From: an uncultured Oscillibacter sp. | GTDB taxonomy: Bacteria; Bacillota; Clostridia; Oscillospirales; Oscillospiraceae | DNA length: 29,240 bases | Reading direction: 5' to 3' | NCBI GenBank assembly: GCA_910584995.1 | Contig: CAJUDW010000028.1 | Span: forward strand, 1-29,240 | Part shown: positions 7,772-16,654 of the stretch, one piece after another | Layout: every line of letters starts with the position of its first letter | How positions within the stretch are numbered: the first letter of the stretch is position 1 | The notes under the pieces: model-generated | Database searches by the model: none | What the model was told of the DNA's origin: nothing | What the model saw: only the letters and a program-made list of their open reading frames with translations | Position numbers and translations under genes: made by a program

Positions 7772-8626
7772 ATGCTGCATATGCAAAATCCTTACCTGCC
7801 TGCCTCCGGGGCCAATGGGGGAGCCTTCGACTGGTCCAAAGAGATCAGCGGCACCAAGCCCTGTCCCAGCGGAACCGGCCAGCAGACCAAGCAGGTCACC
7901 AATATCCAGGTTACACAGCAGAACACAAATCAGGCGGCCCCGCTGGTTCAGGCCACGCCGCCCTCCCAGATCACCCCGCCCCCGCAGGTAACGCCGCCCT
8001 CCCAGGAAACGCCCCCCTCCCAAGGGACACCTCCCACGCAGGTGACGCCCCCCACGCAGGTACCCCCTCCTTCCCAAGGGACACCTCCCGTACAAGTGAC
8101 GCCCCCCTCTCAGGATATGCCCCCTGTGCAGACCATCCCGTCCTCCCAGGTCACGCCTCCGCAGGCAGTGCCGCCACAGACGACGCCCTCCATGTCCCCG
8201 GGCAGCCAGCCGGGCTTCCCCATGATGGATACGCCCCGCGGCATCATCCCGACGCTGCGGCCCCAGGGCCCGGCGGCAGTGCTGGATCTGCGGCACCATC
8301 TGCCGGAGGAAGTGGTGCAGTCCCCCACCACTGTGGATGAGGCCCACATGGGCTCCATGAAGGCCGTTTTAGGCCGGAACCTGGGGAATTTCGTGGTGGC
8401 CACCTTCCTGGTAGGCACCCAGGGCACCACCTCCTGGGAGGGCCTGCTCTATGAGGTGGGGAACGACTACCTGATCATCTACCAGACGGGCCGGGACCGC
8501 TACGTGGTCTGCGACATCTACTCCCTGAAATACATCGAATTCTACGACACCCGCCGCCAGGGCATGTGCGAGAGCCTGATCCGGGATCAGGGCTGGCAGA
8601 CCAACAGCTGGCAGGACACCAACTGA
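7772..8626 (+). CDS. gerQ: Spore coat protein GerQ-like, with long Pro/Gln repeat
   Basis: This 284-residue protein has three parts. Residues 1-60 are Gln/Asn-rich. Residues 61-138 are an exactly phased hexapeptide repeat of the form xTPPxQ. Residues 195-262 form a small beta-rich domain (AVLGRNLGNFVVATFLV to YIEFYDT) that resembles the C-terminal GerQ domain. In Bacillus, GerQ sits in the spore coat, is needed for CwlJ to reach its site and is cross-linked by transglutaminase; the neighbour cwlJ supports the same role here. AGAGGTG precedes the ATG; a second ATG at 7781 is possible. It is longer than B. subtilis GerQ (about 180 residues) because of the repeat. The assignment rests on the C-terminal domain and gene context. 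Confidence 0.8.
   Translation: MLHMQNPYLPASGANGGAFDWSKEISGTKPCPSGTGQQTKQVTNIQVTQQNTNQAAPLVQATPPSQITPPPQVTPPSQETPPSQGTPPTQVTPPTQVPPPSQGTPPVQVTPPSQDMPPVQTIPSSQVTPPQAVPPQTTPSMSPGSQPGFPMMDTPRGIIPTLRPQGPAAVLDLRHHLPEEVVQSPTTVDEAHMGSMKAVLGRNLGNFVVATFLVGTQGTTSWEGLLYEVGNDYLIIYQTGRDRYVVCDIYSLKYIEFYDTRRQGMCESLIRDQGWQTNSWQDTN
7952..8149 (+). repeat. Eleven in-frame 18-bp repeats coding xTPPxQ
   Basis: Eleven hexapeptide units run without a phase break from residue 61 to 126 of GerQ, with a glutamine at every sixth residue (66, 72, 78 and on to 126). The units vary (TPPSQ, TPPTQ, TPPVQ, PPPSQ) while the Pro-Pro and Gln positions are largely kept, so the repeat looks selected, not recently duplicated. Confidence 0.9.
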
Positions 8627-8660
8627 CAGGAGGCCGGCTCTTTGCCCCGGCCGCAAAAAT

Positions 8661-8690
8661 ACGGGAGGCCGTCTATGGACGGCCTCCCGT
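8661..8690 (-). terminator. Bidirectional terminator between convergent genes
   Basis: A perfect 13-bp stem pairs ACGGGAGGCCGTC (8661-8673) with 8678-8690 around the tetraloop TATG. On the minus strand it runs into ATTTTTG and closes the activase operon; on the plus strand it closes cwlJ-gerQ with a poorer T-run. Confidence 0.85.
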
Positions 8691-8718
8691 GTCATTGGTT
8701 TTCACCTGTCGTCTGCGC

Positions 8719-10041
<1,323 letters not shown>

Positions 10042-10044
10042 CGT

Positions 10045-12975
10045 CTATGCCTCCTCCCGGCGCGTCTCGTCCTGCTCCTCCAGGGCGGCGAACAGGCTCC
10101 GCAAGCGGATGCGCACCGCGCCCAGATTGGTGATCTCGTCAATTTTCAGCTGGGTATACAATTTCCCGGCGCTTTGCAGAATCTCCCGGGTCTCGTCGGA
10201 GGTAATGGAGTCCACGCCGCAGCCGAAGGACACCAGATGCACCAGATCCATATCCGGCTGGCCGCAGCAGTATTTGGCCGCGGCGTAGAGCCGGGAATGG
10301 TAAGTCCACTGGTTCAGGACCGTGGTGGGGAATTTCTCCACCAGGTTGGAGATGGAGTCCTCCGTAATCACCGCCGCGCCGGAGCGGGTGATGAGGGTAT
10401 CGATACCGTGGTTGACCTCCGGATCCACGTGGTACGGCCGTCCCGCCAGGACGATAATCCGGCGGCCCTCCGCCCGGGCCTGGGCCACGATCCTGGCCCC
10501 CTCCTTCCGGACGAGGGACATGTGGTTGGCGTACTCGGCGTAGGCGGCGTCCGCGGCCTGCTGGATCTCCTTTTTGGAGATACCGGGAAAATACCTGCCG
10601 AGAATAGCATGGATCTTCCGGGTAAAATCCTTGGGCCGGTGGATGCCCACATAGTCATAGATGAACCTGGTCTCCTTGATTTCCGGGCAGTTCCCGGCAA
10701 TGACCTCCGGGTAGTAGGCCACCACAGGGCAGTTGTAATGGTTTTGTCCCAGGCCCTCGTCGATGTTGTAGGTCATACAGGGATAGAAGACGGCGTCCAG
10801 CCCCAGGCGGCTGAGGGCCTGGATGTGGCCATGGGCCAGCTTCGCAGGGAAGCAGGCGGTGTCACTGGGGATGGTGCCCTGCCCTTTTAAGTACAGATCC
10901 CGGCTGGAAAGGGGGCTGTGGTACACAGCAAAGCCCAGCCTGGTGAAAAAGGCGTGCCAAAAGGGGAAGAGTTCCCACAGGTTCAGGCACAGGGGCAGGC
11001 CAATCTTCCCCCGGGCCCCGGGGACGGGCTTATAGCCCAGGATCAGCCGCCGCTTGTAGGCGTAAAGGTTCCCCTCGCCGGTGTCCGCCTTGCCGGTAAC
11101 AGGCCGGTCACAGCGGTTGCCGCTGATAAAGGTCTCGCCTCCGGCGAAGGTGTTGACCGTCAGCTGGCAGTTGTTGCCGCACTGGCCGCAGATCTCGCTG
11201 CAAGTCTCCTGGGAGAAGCCGGCCAGGGCCTGCCGGCCCAGCAGGGAACTGGTCTGGCCCCGGGCAGCCTTGCCCCGGCCGTACAGGGCCGCGCCAAAGG
11301 CACCCATCAGCCCCGCGATATCCGGCCGGATGACCTCCACGCCCATCTCCTTCTCAAAAGCCCGGAGGACCGCCTCGTTGTAAAAGGTGCCCCCCTGTAC
11401 CACGATGTTCCGGCCCAGTTCCTCCGGGGAGGCGGCGCGGATCACCTTGTAAATGGCGTTTTTCACCACGGAAATGGAAAGCCCGGCGGAGATATTCTCA
11501 ATGGTAGCGCCGTCCTTCTGGGCCTGCTTCACGCTGGAATTCATGAACACAGTGCACCGGCTCCCCAGATCCACAGGGCGGTTGGCGAAGAGGCCCAGCT
11601 TGGCGAATTCACGCATATCATAGCCCAGGGCCTGGGCAAAGGTCTGGAGGAAGCTGCCGCAGCCGGAGGAACAGGCCTCGTTCAAAAAGATGTTGCTGAT
11701 AGCCCCCTGGTCGATTTTAAAGCATTTCATGTCCTGCCCGCCGATGTCGATGATAAAATCCACATTGGGCAGAAAGTGGCGGGCAGCGGTGAAATGGGCC
11801 ACAGTCTCCACTACGCCGTAGTCCGCGTGAAAGGCGTGCTTTGCCAGATCCTCCCCGTAACCGGTGGTGGTCACGGAGGCCACGTGGAGGGCCGGATGGC
11901 GGTCGTACAGGCTTTGCAGCACCTCCCGGATCAAGGGCACGGGATTCCCCAGGTTTGGGCGGTAGTCGGTAAAGAGGAGGCGGGCGTCCTGGTCGATAAC
12001 CGCTACCTTAACGGTGGTGGAACCGGAGTCGATGCCGATATGGACCGGGGCGGCATAATCCTCCCGGAAGGGGGCCCGGGGCACGGCGGCCTTGGCGTGG
12101 CGGGCCTGGAACTGGTCGTACTGGGCCTGGTTTTCAAAGAGGGGCGGCTGGCTGGGATAGGTCTCCATAGAACCCCGGTTTTTCAGCCGCTTGGCCAGAT
12201 CCCGGAGATTGAAGGACTGGTCAGCGTAGAAAGCCGCGCCCATGGCCACAAACAGCAGGCTGTTCTCCGGACAGGTGCCCTGAACGCCCAAGGTCTTGTC
12301 AAAGGCGTCCCGCAGGCACTTGGAAAAGGTGAGGGGCCCGCCCAAATACAGGATATTCCCCCGGATGGGACGGCCTTGGGCCAGCCCCGCGATGGTCTGG
12401 TTCACCACCGCCTGATAGATGCTGGCGGCGATGTCCTCCACCCTGCCCCCCTGGTTAATGAGGGGCTGGATATCGCTTTTGGCAAAGACGCCGCATCGGG
12501 AGGCGATAGTGTAGGTCTTCTCCGCCTTTCCGGCGGCGGCATCCATCTCATCGGCGGACAGTTTCAGAAGGGTGGCCATCTGGTCGATGAAGGCCCCGGT
12601 GCCCCCTGCGCAGGAACCATTCATGCGGACCTCCATGCCGCCGGTGAGGAAGAGGATTTTGGCGTCCTCGCCTCCCAGTTCAATCACGCAGTCCGTGCCG
12701 GGGGCCAGCCTGTTGGCAGCTACCCGGGTGGCAAACACCTCCTGGACGAAAGGGACGCCCACGCTCTCCGCCATGCCCATCCCGGCGGAACCGGAAACGG
12801 CAAAGACAGCCCTTCCGCCAGGGATATACTCTCCGGCGATCCGCCGGAGGAGTTCCTCCGATTTTTCTAAAATATGGCTGAAGTGCCGTTCATATGTACT
12901 GTATACAATATTGTCCGCATCGTCCATCACCACGCACTTGATGGTAGTGGAGCCCACGTCAAGACCGACTTTCAA
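10045..12975 (-). CDS. Acyl-CoA dehydratase activase, tandem ASKHA domains plus DUF2229
   Basis: A 976-residue protein with two BcrAD/BadFG/HgdC-type ATPase domains. Domain 1 (about 3-265) begins GLDVGSTTIK and has cluster cysteines C122 (NGSCAGGTG) and C161 (ASRCGVF). Domain 2 (about 311-580) begins HIGIDSGSTTVK and has C435 (NEACSSGCG) and C474 (GSRCTVF). Such activases bind a [4Fe-4S] cluster between subunits and use ATP to send one electron to a dehydratase. A DUF2229 part follows, with the Cys-rich ICGQCGNNC. The start is TTG at 12975, backed by AAGGAGG 8 bases upstream; the frame stays open 96 bases further up without another site. It ends in TAG, and an in-frame ATG three bases on starts the partner gene. 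No classical dehydratase subunits lie nearby, so the target is unknown. Confidence 0.9.
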   Translation of the reverse strand: MKVGLDVGSTTIKCVVMDDADNIVYSTYERHFSHILEKSEELLRRIAGEYIPGGRAVFAVSGSAGMGMAESVGVPFVQEVFATRVAANRLAPGTDCVIELGGEDAKILFLTGGMEVRMNGSCAGGTGAFIDQMATLLKLSADEMDAAAGKAEKTYTIASRCGVFAKSDIQPLINQGGRVEDIAASIYQAVVNQTIAGLAQGRPIRGNILYLGGPLTFSKCLRDAFDKTLGVQGTCPENSLLFVAMGAAFYADQSFNLRDLAKRLKNRGSMETYPSQPPLFENQAQYDQFQARHAKAAVPRAPFREDYAAPVHIGIDSGSTTVKVAVIDQDARLLFTDYRPNLGNPVPLIREVLQSLYDRHPALHVASVTTTGYGEDLAKHAFHADYGVVETVAHFTAARHFLPNVDFIIDIGGQDMKCFKIDQGAISNIFLNEACSSGCGSFLQTFAQALGYDMREFAKLGLFANRPVDLGSRCTVFMNSSVKQAQKDGATIENISAGLSISVVKNAIYKVIRAASPEELGRNIVVQGGTFYNEAVLRAFEKEMGVEVIRPDIAGLMGAFGAALYGRGKAARGQTSSLLGRQALAGFSQETCSEICGQCGNNCQLTVNTFAGGETFISGNRCDRPVTGKADTGEGNLYAYKRRLILGYKPVPGARGKIGLPLCLNLWELFPFWHAFFTRLGFAVYHSPLSSRDLYLKGQGTIPSDTACFPAKLAHGHIQALSRLGLDAVFYPCMTYNIDEGLGQNHYNCPVVAYYPEVIAGNCPEIKETRFIYDYVGIHRPKDFTRKIHAILGRYFPGISKKEIQQAADAAYAEYANHMSLVRKEGARIVAQARAEGRRIIVLAGRPYHVDPEVNHGIDTLITRSGAAVITEDSISNLVEKFPTTVLNQWTYHSRLYAAAKYCCGQPDMDLVHLVSFGCGVDSITSDETREILQSAGKLYTQLKIDEITNLGAVRIRLRSLFAALEEQDETRREEA

Positions 12976-13179
12976 ACTCTCTTTCCTCCTTCTCGCCGCT
13001 TCCCGCCGGAAAGCCCCCTCTCCCGCGCCGGGCAGCCGGGGAGGCGCGCGCCTTTCTGCGCAAGCGGCCAAAAAGACCTTTCCGTATTTTCCGGGGCCCG
13101 TCCCCCAATTTCGGGAACAGGCTGCCCCTGTACCGCCGGGGGCCTGGGCCGCCCGGCGCAGATAGTGTTTTTGGATCTT

Positions 13180-13208
13180 ATCATACTCTTTTTCGACAGA
13201 ATCCGCAA
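13180..13208 (-). promoter_or_regulatory. Promoter of the activase operon
   Basis: Minus-strand TTGCGG (13203-13208), a 17-base spacer and TATGAT (13180-13185) form a good SigA-type promoter. Transcription would start near 13173, leaving a GC-rich leader of about 200 bases before the TTG start codon. It diverges from the queH promoter 56 bases away. Confidence 0.7.
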
Positions 13209-13264
13209 TCAGGAATATTTGCGAAGACTGTAAAGAATTTGCGGCTTTGGAGGGGGAAATATAG

Positions 13265-13292
13265 TTGCCTTTTACAAGATCTATGCTATACT
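13265..13292 (+). promoter_or_regulatory. queH promoter
   Basis: TTGCCT (13265-13270), a 16-base spacer and an extended -10 TGCTATACT (TATACT at 13287-13292) lie 55 bases before the queH start. The short leader has no visible preQ1 riboswitch. Confidence 0.75.
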
Positions 13293-13346
13293 TGTCCCAT
13301 GTATTTCAACCGGGCCGGAAATCCCGCCGGAAAAGAGGAAATTTTT

Positions 13347-13913
13347 ATGGAAACCGTTCTGCTGCACACCTGCTGCGCTCCCTGTTCCCTCAGCTGCATC
13401 GACCCTCTCCGGGGAGAGGGCATCGAACCGGTGGCTTTCTGGTACAACCCCAATATCCACCCCTGGAAGGAGTACCAGGCCCGCCGGGACTGCCTGCTGC
13501 AATACGCCCCCACCATTGGCCTGGAGGTGCGGGTCCGGGAGGACTACGGCCTGCGGGAGTTCGTCCGGCACACGGCGGCGGATTTGGATCACCGCTGCGC
13601 CTACTGCTACGAACACCGCCTGGAAGGAACCGCCCAATATGCCGCAGAGCATGGCTTCACCGTCTTCACTACCACCCTCCTGGCCAGCCTCTATCAGGAT
13701 CACGAGGGCATCGCCCGGGCGGCGGAGCGGCTGGCCGGGCAGTACGGCGTCCGGTTCCTCTACCGGGACTTCCGTCCCAATTTCCGCGAGGGGAACCGGC
13801 GGGCCCGGAAACTGGGGTTTTACATGCAGAAATACTGCGGCTGCGTTTTTTCGGAGCAGGAGCGGTATCAAAAACAGATCGACCGGGACAAAGCGGCCTT
13901 CGCAGGCTCCTGA
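13347..13913 (+). CDS. queH: Epoxyqueuosine reductase QueH
   Basis: QueH reduces epoxyqueuosine to queuosine in the wobble position of tRNAs with GUN anticodons; it is the cobalamin-independent alternative to QueG. The 188-residue product has the DUF208 layout: an N-terminal CCAPC (C9, C10, C13) in LLHTCCAPCSLSC, a middle CAYCYEHRL, and a C-terminal KYCGCVFSEQERY, whose cysteines bind the [4Fe-4S] cluster and a nearby metal. The ATG at 13347 is preceded by AAGAGG; a frame open further upstream contains the promoter and is not used. It stands alone between a promoter and a terminator. No queuosine synthesis genes are near, so the cell may salvage the base or hold them elsewhere. Confidence 0.94.
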   Translation: METVLLHTCCAPCSLSCIDPLRGEGIEPVAFWYNPNIHPWKEYQARRDCLLQYAPTIGLEVRVREDYGLREFVRHTAADLDHRCAYCYEHRLEGTAQYAAEHGFTVFTTTLLASLYQDHEGIARAAERLAGQYGVRFLYRDFRPNFREGNRRARKLGFYMQKYCGCVFSEQERYQKQIDRDKAAFAGS

Positions 13914-13937
13914 AGCGGCGGATTTCCGCCGCTTTTT
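13913..13937 (+). terminator. queH terminator, overlapping the stop codon
   Basis: AAGCGGCGGA pairs with TCCGCCGCTT around a very short TT turn and is followed by TTT; the run is TTTTT in all. The stem begins on the last base of the queH TGA, so ribosomes finishing queH may affect its folding. Confidence 0.85.
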
Positions 13938-14082
13938 CCCACCCGAAAACCGGGAAAGCCTCTGAATCCCGATTCCTTTCTGTAAAACCGGAGGGATGTT
14001 TTACCCACAGTATACGGGATTCATCCCCTCCTGTCCAGTTCTTTCGGACGAACGGCAGATCTGGCGGGATGCATGGCCGCCG

Positions 14083-15180
14083 TCAATCCAGCGCCAGGAG
14101 CGCTTTCAAAAATTCCACCCCGGCAGGCAGGACGGTTCTGTCGTCAAAGGAAAAGTCCGGCGCGTGGAGTTCCGGCGTATCCCCGGCCCCCAGGAAGAAA
14201 AACACCCCGGGAACCTCCCGCTGGTAGAAGGAGAAATCCTCTGCCGCTAAGACAGGGTTTTCCAGAAGGGCGGGGGCCTGTTCCCCCAGCCCCTGCCGGA
14301 GGCTTTCAAACAGTCCCTCGTGATTCCAAACGGCCGGATAGCCCTCGTTGAGGAAGACCTCCACACCGCAGCCGGTCTCCTTCTGAAGGGCCCGGCCGAT
14401 AGTGATTAAGTTCTCCCGGCAGAAGCGGTAAATCTCCTCCTGGTATGTCCGAAGGCTCCCCTCCAGCACGGTCCTGCCGCTGACGGCGTTCCGCACGGTT
14501 CCGGAGACCATCTTTCCAAACCGCAGCGTCCTGGGAATCTCCGGCGGCAGGGCGTCGATCATCCCGTAGGCCCTGCGGAGGTACTCCGCCCCCGCCGCCA
14601 GGGCATCCCGTCCCTCGGCGGCGCGGCTCAGGTGGACGCTCTTCCCGGCAACGGTGACCGTCACCTCGTTGGCCCTAGCCATAAGGGGGCCGGGACGGGA
14701 GAACACTTTCCCCGCCGGAAGCCCCGGCCAGATATGGAGGCCGAACACCCGATCCACCCGGCGTTCCCGCAGAATCTCCGTCCGGCAGAGCCGATCCGCC
14801 CCGCCGGTGGTCTCCTCAGCAGGCTGAAAGAGAAGGAGAACGTTCCTCTTCAAATCCGGGCAGGCAGCGGCATACTCCGCCAGGGCCAGGGCCATGGCGG
14901 TGTGGCCGTCGTGCCCGCAGGCATGCATCGCCCCGGGATGGACGGAGGCAAAGGGCAGGCCTGTCTTCTCCTCCACCGGCAGAGCGTCCATATCCGCCCG
15001 GAAAGCCACTGTCCCTGCCTGCCCCCGGTCAAACCAGGCGCAGACGCTCCCCGGAATGGGGGAGGACACCTCACAGCCCAGGGGTGCCAGGACAGAGCGG
15101 ACGTAGGCGGCTGTCTCCGGCAGCCGGTCATCCAATTCCGGAATACGGTGCAGCGCGCGGCGGTAATCAACGACGGTCAT
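14083..15180 (-). CDS. dapL: M20D amidohydrolase, probable N-acetyldiaminopimelate deacetylase
   Basis: A 365-residue M20D metallopeptidase-fold hydrolase. Metal-site motifs are MHACGHDGHTAMAL (Cys and His ligands), PAEET (catalytic base and metal-ligand glutamates), GLHIWP, and the C-terminal AAEDFSFY. A central lid domain carries MVSGTVRNAVSG. M20D members include N-acyl amino acid deacylases and the YkuR deacetylase that frees L,L-DAP in the acetylase pathway (B. subtilis YkuR 374 residues). Position decides the call: it diverges from dapA-dapB-dapH, and DapH makes the acetylated precursor. AAGGAGG lies before the ATG at 15180. A general N-acyl-amino-acid or hippurate hydrolase is the alternative. 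No clear terminator follows the gene. Confidence 0.8.
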   Translation of the reverse strand: MTVVDYRRALHRIPELDDRLPETAAYVRSVLAPLGCEVSSPIPGSVCAWFDRGQAGTVAFRADMDALPVEEKTGLPFASVHPGAMHACGHDGHTAMALALAEYAAACPDLKRNVLLLFQPAEETTGGADRLCRTEILRERRVDRVFGLHIWPGLPAGKVFSRPGPLMARANEVTVTVAGKSVHLSRAAEGRDALAAGAEYLRRAYGMIDALPPEIPRTLRFGKMVSGTVRNAVSGRTVLEGSLRTYQEEIYRFCRENLITIGRALQKETGCGVEVFLNEGYPAVWNHEGLFESLRQGLGEQAPALLENPVLAAEDFSFYQREVPGVFFFLGAGDTPELHAPDFSFDDRTVLPAGVEFLKALLALD

Positions 15181-15286
15181 AGCAAAGCCTCCTTATTCTC
15201 CGGGGACACGCAGCGCATGTCCGTTTTTTCTCATCAGGACGCGCCCCGGCGGCGCGCTCTTTTCATTGTCCGGCAGACTGTATCAC

Positions 15287-15316
15287 AGTATACCATATCC
15301 TTGTGTGAAAACACAA
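15287..15316 (-). promoter_or_regulatory. dapL promoter with overlapping dyad
   Basis: Minus-strand TGGTATACT is an extended -10 (TATACT at 15287-15292). The -35 region 17-18 bases upstream falls in an inverted repeat, TTGTGT-GAAA-ACACAA (15301-15316), which could be a repressor site or simply supply a weak TTGTGT -35. Confidence 0.5.
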
Positions 15317-15390
15317 AGGGGGGCGGCGGGTTTTGTCGCTTTCTACAAGAGAGATTGGAGAAAAAAAGGACGATTTCTTCAAATTCTCTC

Positions 15391-15419
15391 TTGCAACTCC
15401 GGATAGTTCGTGATAAGAT
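15391..15419 (+). promoter_or_regulatory. dapA operon promoter
   Basis: TTGCAA (15391-15396), a 17-base spacer and TAAGAT (15414-15419) place the transcription start near 15426. A hairpin GTGCGGTT/AACCGCAC (about 15431-15454) comes first in the RNA, then the lysine riboswitch. Confidence 0.75.
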
Positions 15420-15470
15420 GCTGTCAATTGGTGCGGTTCCTCCGGAAACCGCACGGCAGGAACAAAACAT

Positions 15471-15630
15471 CCAGAGATAGAGGCGCGGACGCGATGGAAC
15501 CCCGGGAGCCGGCAGGCTGGGAGCGGGGGGAGGGCAAATCCGCCGAACCTTCCATCCGGGCACGGGCGGAGGGTGGGCCCGTGGGAAATACCCCCGGGAC
15601 TGTCCGCGAACAACCGCGGTTGCGCTATCC
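15471..15630 (+). promoter_or_regulatory. Lysine riboswitch (L-box)
   Basis: The leader matches the lysine aptamer in order. P1 pairs GATAG (15476-15480) with CTATC (15625-15629), just as in B. subtilis lysC. AGAGGCGCG follows at 15479-15487. A purine-rich GGGGAGGG leads to GCCGAA at 15542-15547. Then come GGGCACGGGC...GCCCGTGGG and GGGAAATACCCC, followed by CTGTC (15600-15604), the five-stem core. When lysine binds, the terminator downstream should form and stop dapA, dapB and dapH. The motif match is by eye; pairing of the long P2-P5 arms was not computed. Confidence 0.88.
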
Positions 15631-15668
15631 GCTAACAGGCCTGCCGCGCCGGAATGTGCGCGGCCTGC

Positions 15669-15700
15669 CGGCAGAGGGCGCGCCTCTGCCGTTTTCTTTT
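15669..15700 (+). terminator. Riboswitch-controlled terminator
   Basis: CGGCAGAGG (15669-15677) pairs with CCTCTGCCG (15683-15691) around GCGCG, followed by TTTTCTTTT. Just upstream, GCCTGCCG occurs at 15639 and again at 15663, and either copy can pair with CGGCAG of the terminator stem, which suggests an antiterminator. A further hairpin, GCCGCGC/GCGCGGC, spans 15643-15664. Confidence 0.88.
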
Positions 15701-15766
15701 GCCCTGGGCCAGCAAACCCCGCCTATTCCGGTCTCTCATTTTTTCAAAACACGGAGGACGCCACAC

Positions 15767-16654
15767 ATGAAATTCGAAAACATCAAGGGTTCCATCGTCG
15801 CCATGATCACCCCCTTCCGCCAGGACGGCAGCGTCAATTTCGACGTGTTGACGGAACTGCTGGAGCGCCAAATCGCCGGCGGCACCGCCGCAATCCTGAC
15901 CCTGGGCACCACCGGGGAATATTCCACCATGACCCACGAGGAGGACGCCGCCGTGGTGGCCCACACCGTCAAGGTGGTCAACGGGCGGGTCCCCGTCATT
16001 GTAGGCAGCGGCTCCAACTCCACCGCCACCCAGCTGGAGAAGAGCGTGGAGTATCAGGACATGGGCGCGGACGCCCTGCTCCTCATCGCCCCCTATTACA
16101 ACAAGGCCAATCCCGAGGGCATGTACCGCCACTTTGCCGTCACGGCGGACGCAGTGCACATCCCCTGCCTGCTCTATAATGTGCCGGGCCGCACCGGCTG
16201 TTCCATCCCCGTACCCGTGGTGGAGCGTCTGTCGAAACACCCCAATATCGCCGGCATCAAAGAGGCCAGCGGCGACATGTCCTACGCCATGAAAGTCGCC
16301 CGCTGCGTTGGCCCGGATTTCGCCCTGTACTCCGGCAACGACGACATCACCCTCCCCATCCTGAGTGCCGGCGGCAGCGGCGTCATCTCCGTCTACGCCA
16401 ATGTCATGCCCGCCATGTGCCACCAGATCACCGCCGACTGGTTCGCAGGGCGGCAGGAGGAGGCCCTGGCCAACCACCTGAAATATCTGGATTTAATGAA
16501 TAATCTGTTCATTGAGGTCAACCCCATCCCCGTGAAGTCCGCCATGAACATGATCGGCCTCAACGTAGGCCCCATGCGCCTGCCCCTGTGCGAGATGAGC
16601 GAGGAACACCAGGCAATCCTGCGGGCAAGCCTGAAGGAGGCGGGCCTGCTGTGA
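15767..16654 (+). CDS. dapA: 4-hydroxy-tetrahydrodipicolinate synthase
   Basis: DapA condenses pyruvate with aspartate semialdehyde, the committed step toward DAP, lysine and dipicolinate. The 295-residue TIM barrel has the Schiff-base lysine K165 in AGIKEASGD, tyrosine Y137 in YNVPGRT, and the GTTGE loop (T48, T49), all expected for this enzyme. Length fits the family (about 290-295). The ATG at 15767 follows CGGAGG; the frame is open upstream through the riboswitch, which cannot be coding. It is the first gene of the riboswitch-controlled operon and overlaps dapB by 4 bases. Inhibition of the enzyme itself by lysine cannot be judged from sequence. Confidence 0.96.
   Translation: MKFENIKGSIVAMITPFRQDGSVNFDVLTELLERQIAGGTAAILTLGTTGEYSTMTHEEDAAVVAHTVKVVNGRVPVIVGSGSNSTATQLEKSVEYQDMGADALLLIAPYYNKANPEGMYRHFAVTADAVHIPCLLYNVPGRTGCSIPVPVVERLSKHPNIAGIKEASGDMSYAMKVARCVGPDFALYSGNDDITLPILSAGGSGVISVYANVMPAMCHQITADWFAGRQEEALANHLKYLDLMNNLFIEVNPIPVKSAMNMIGLNVGPMRLPLCEMSEEHQAILRASLKEAGLL

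Noticed and set aside
10045..10047. TAG as a recoded amino acid (for example pyrrolysine)
   Set aside because: An ATG with a strong ribosome site follows at once, and no pyl genes or recoding hairpin are visible, so a normal stop is simpler; read-through stays only as a test in the findings.
10918..12870. 650-codon plus-strand frame opposite the activase
   Set aside because: Antisense shadow of a protein with clear catalytic motifs; no start signal.
13293..13346. preQ1 riboswitch before queH
   Set aside because: The 50-base leader has no preQ1 loop motif or pseudoknot tail.
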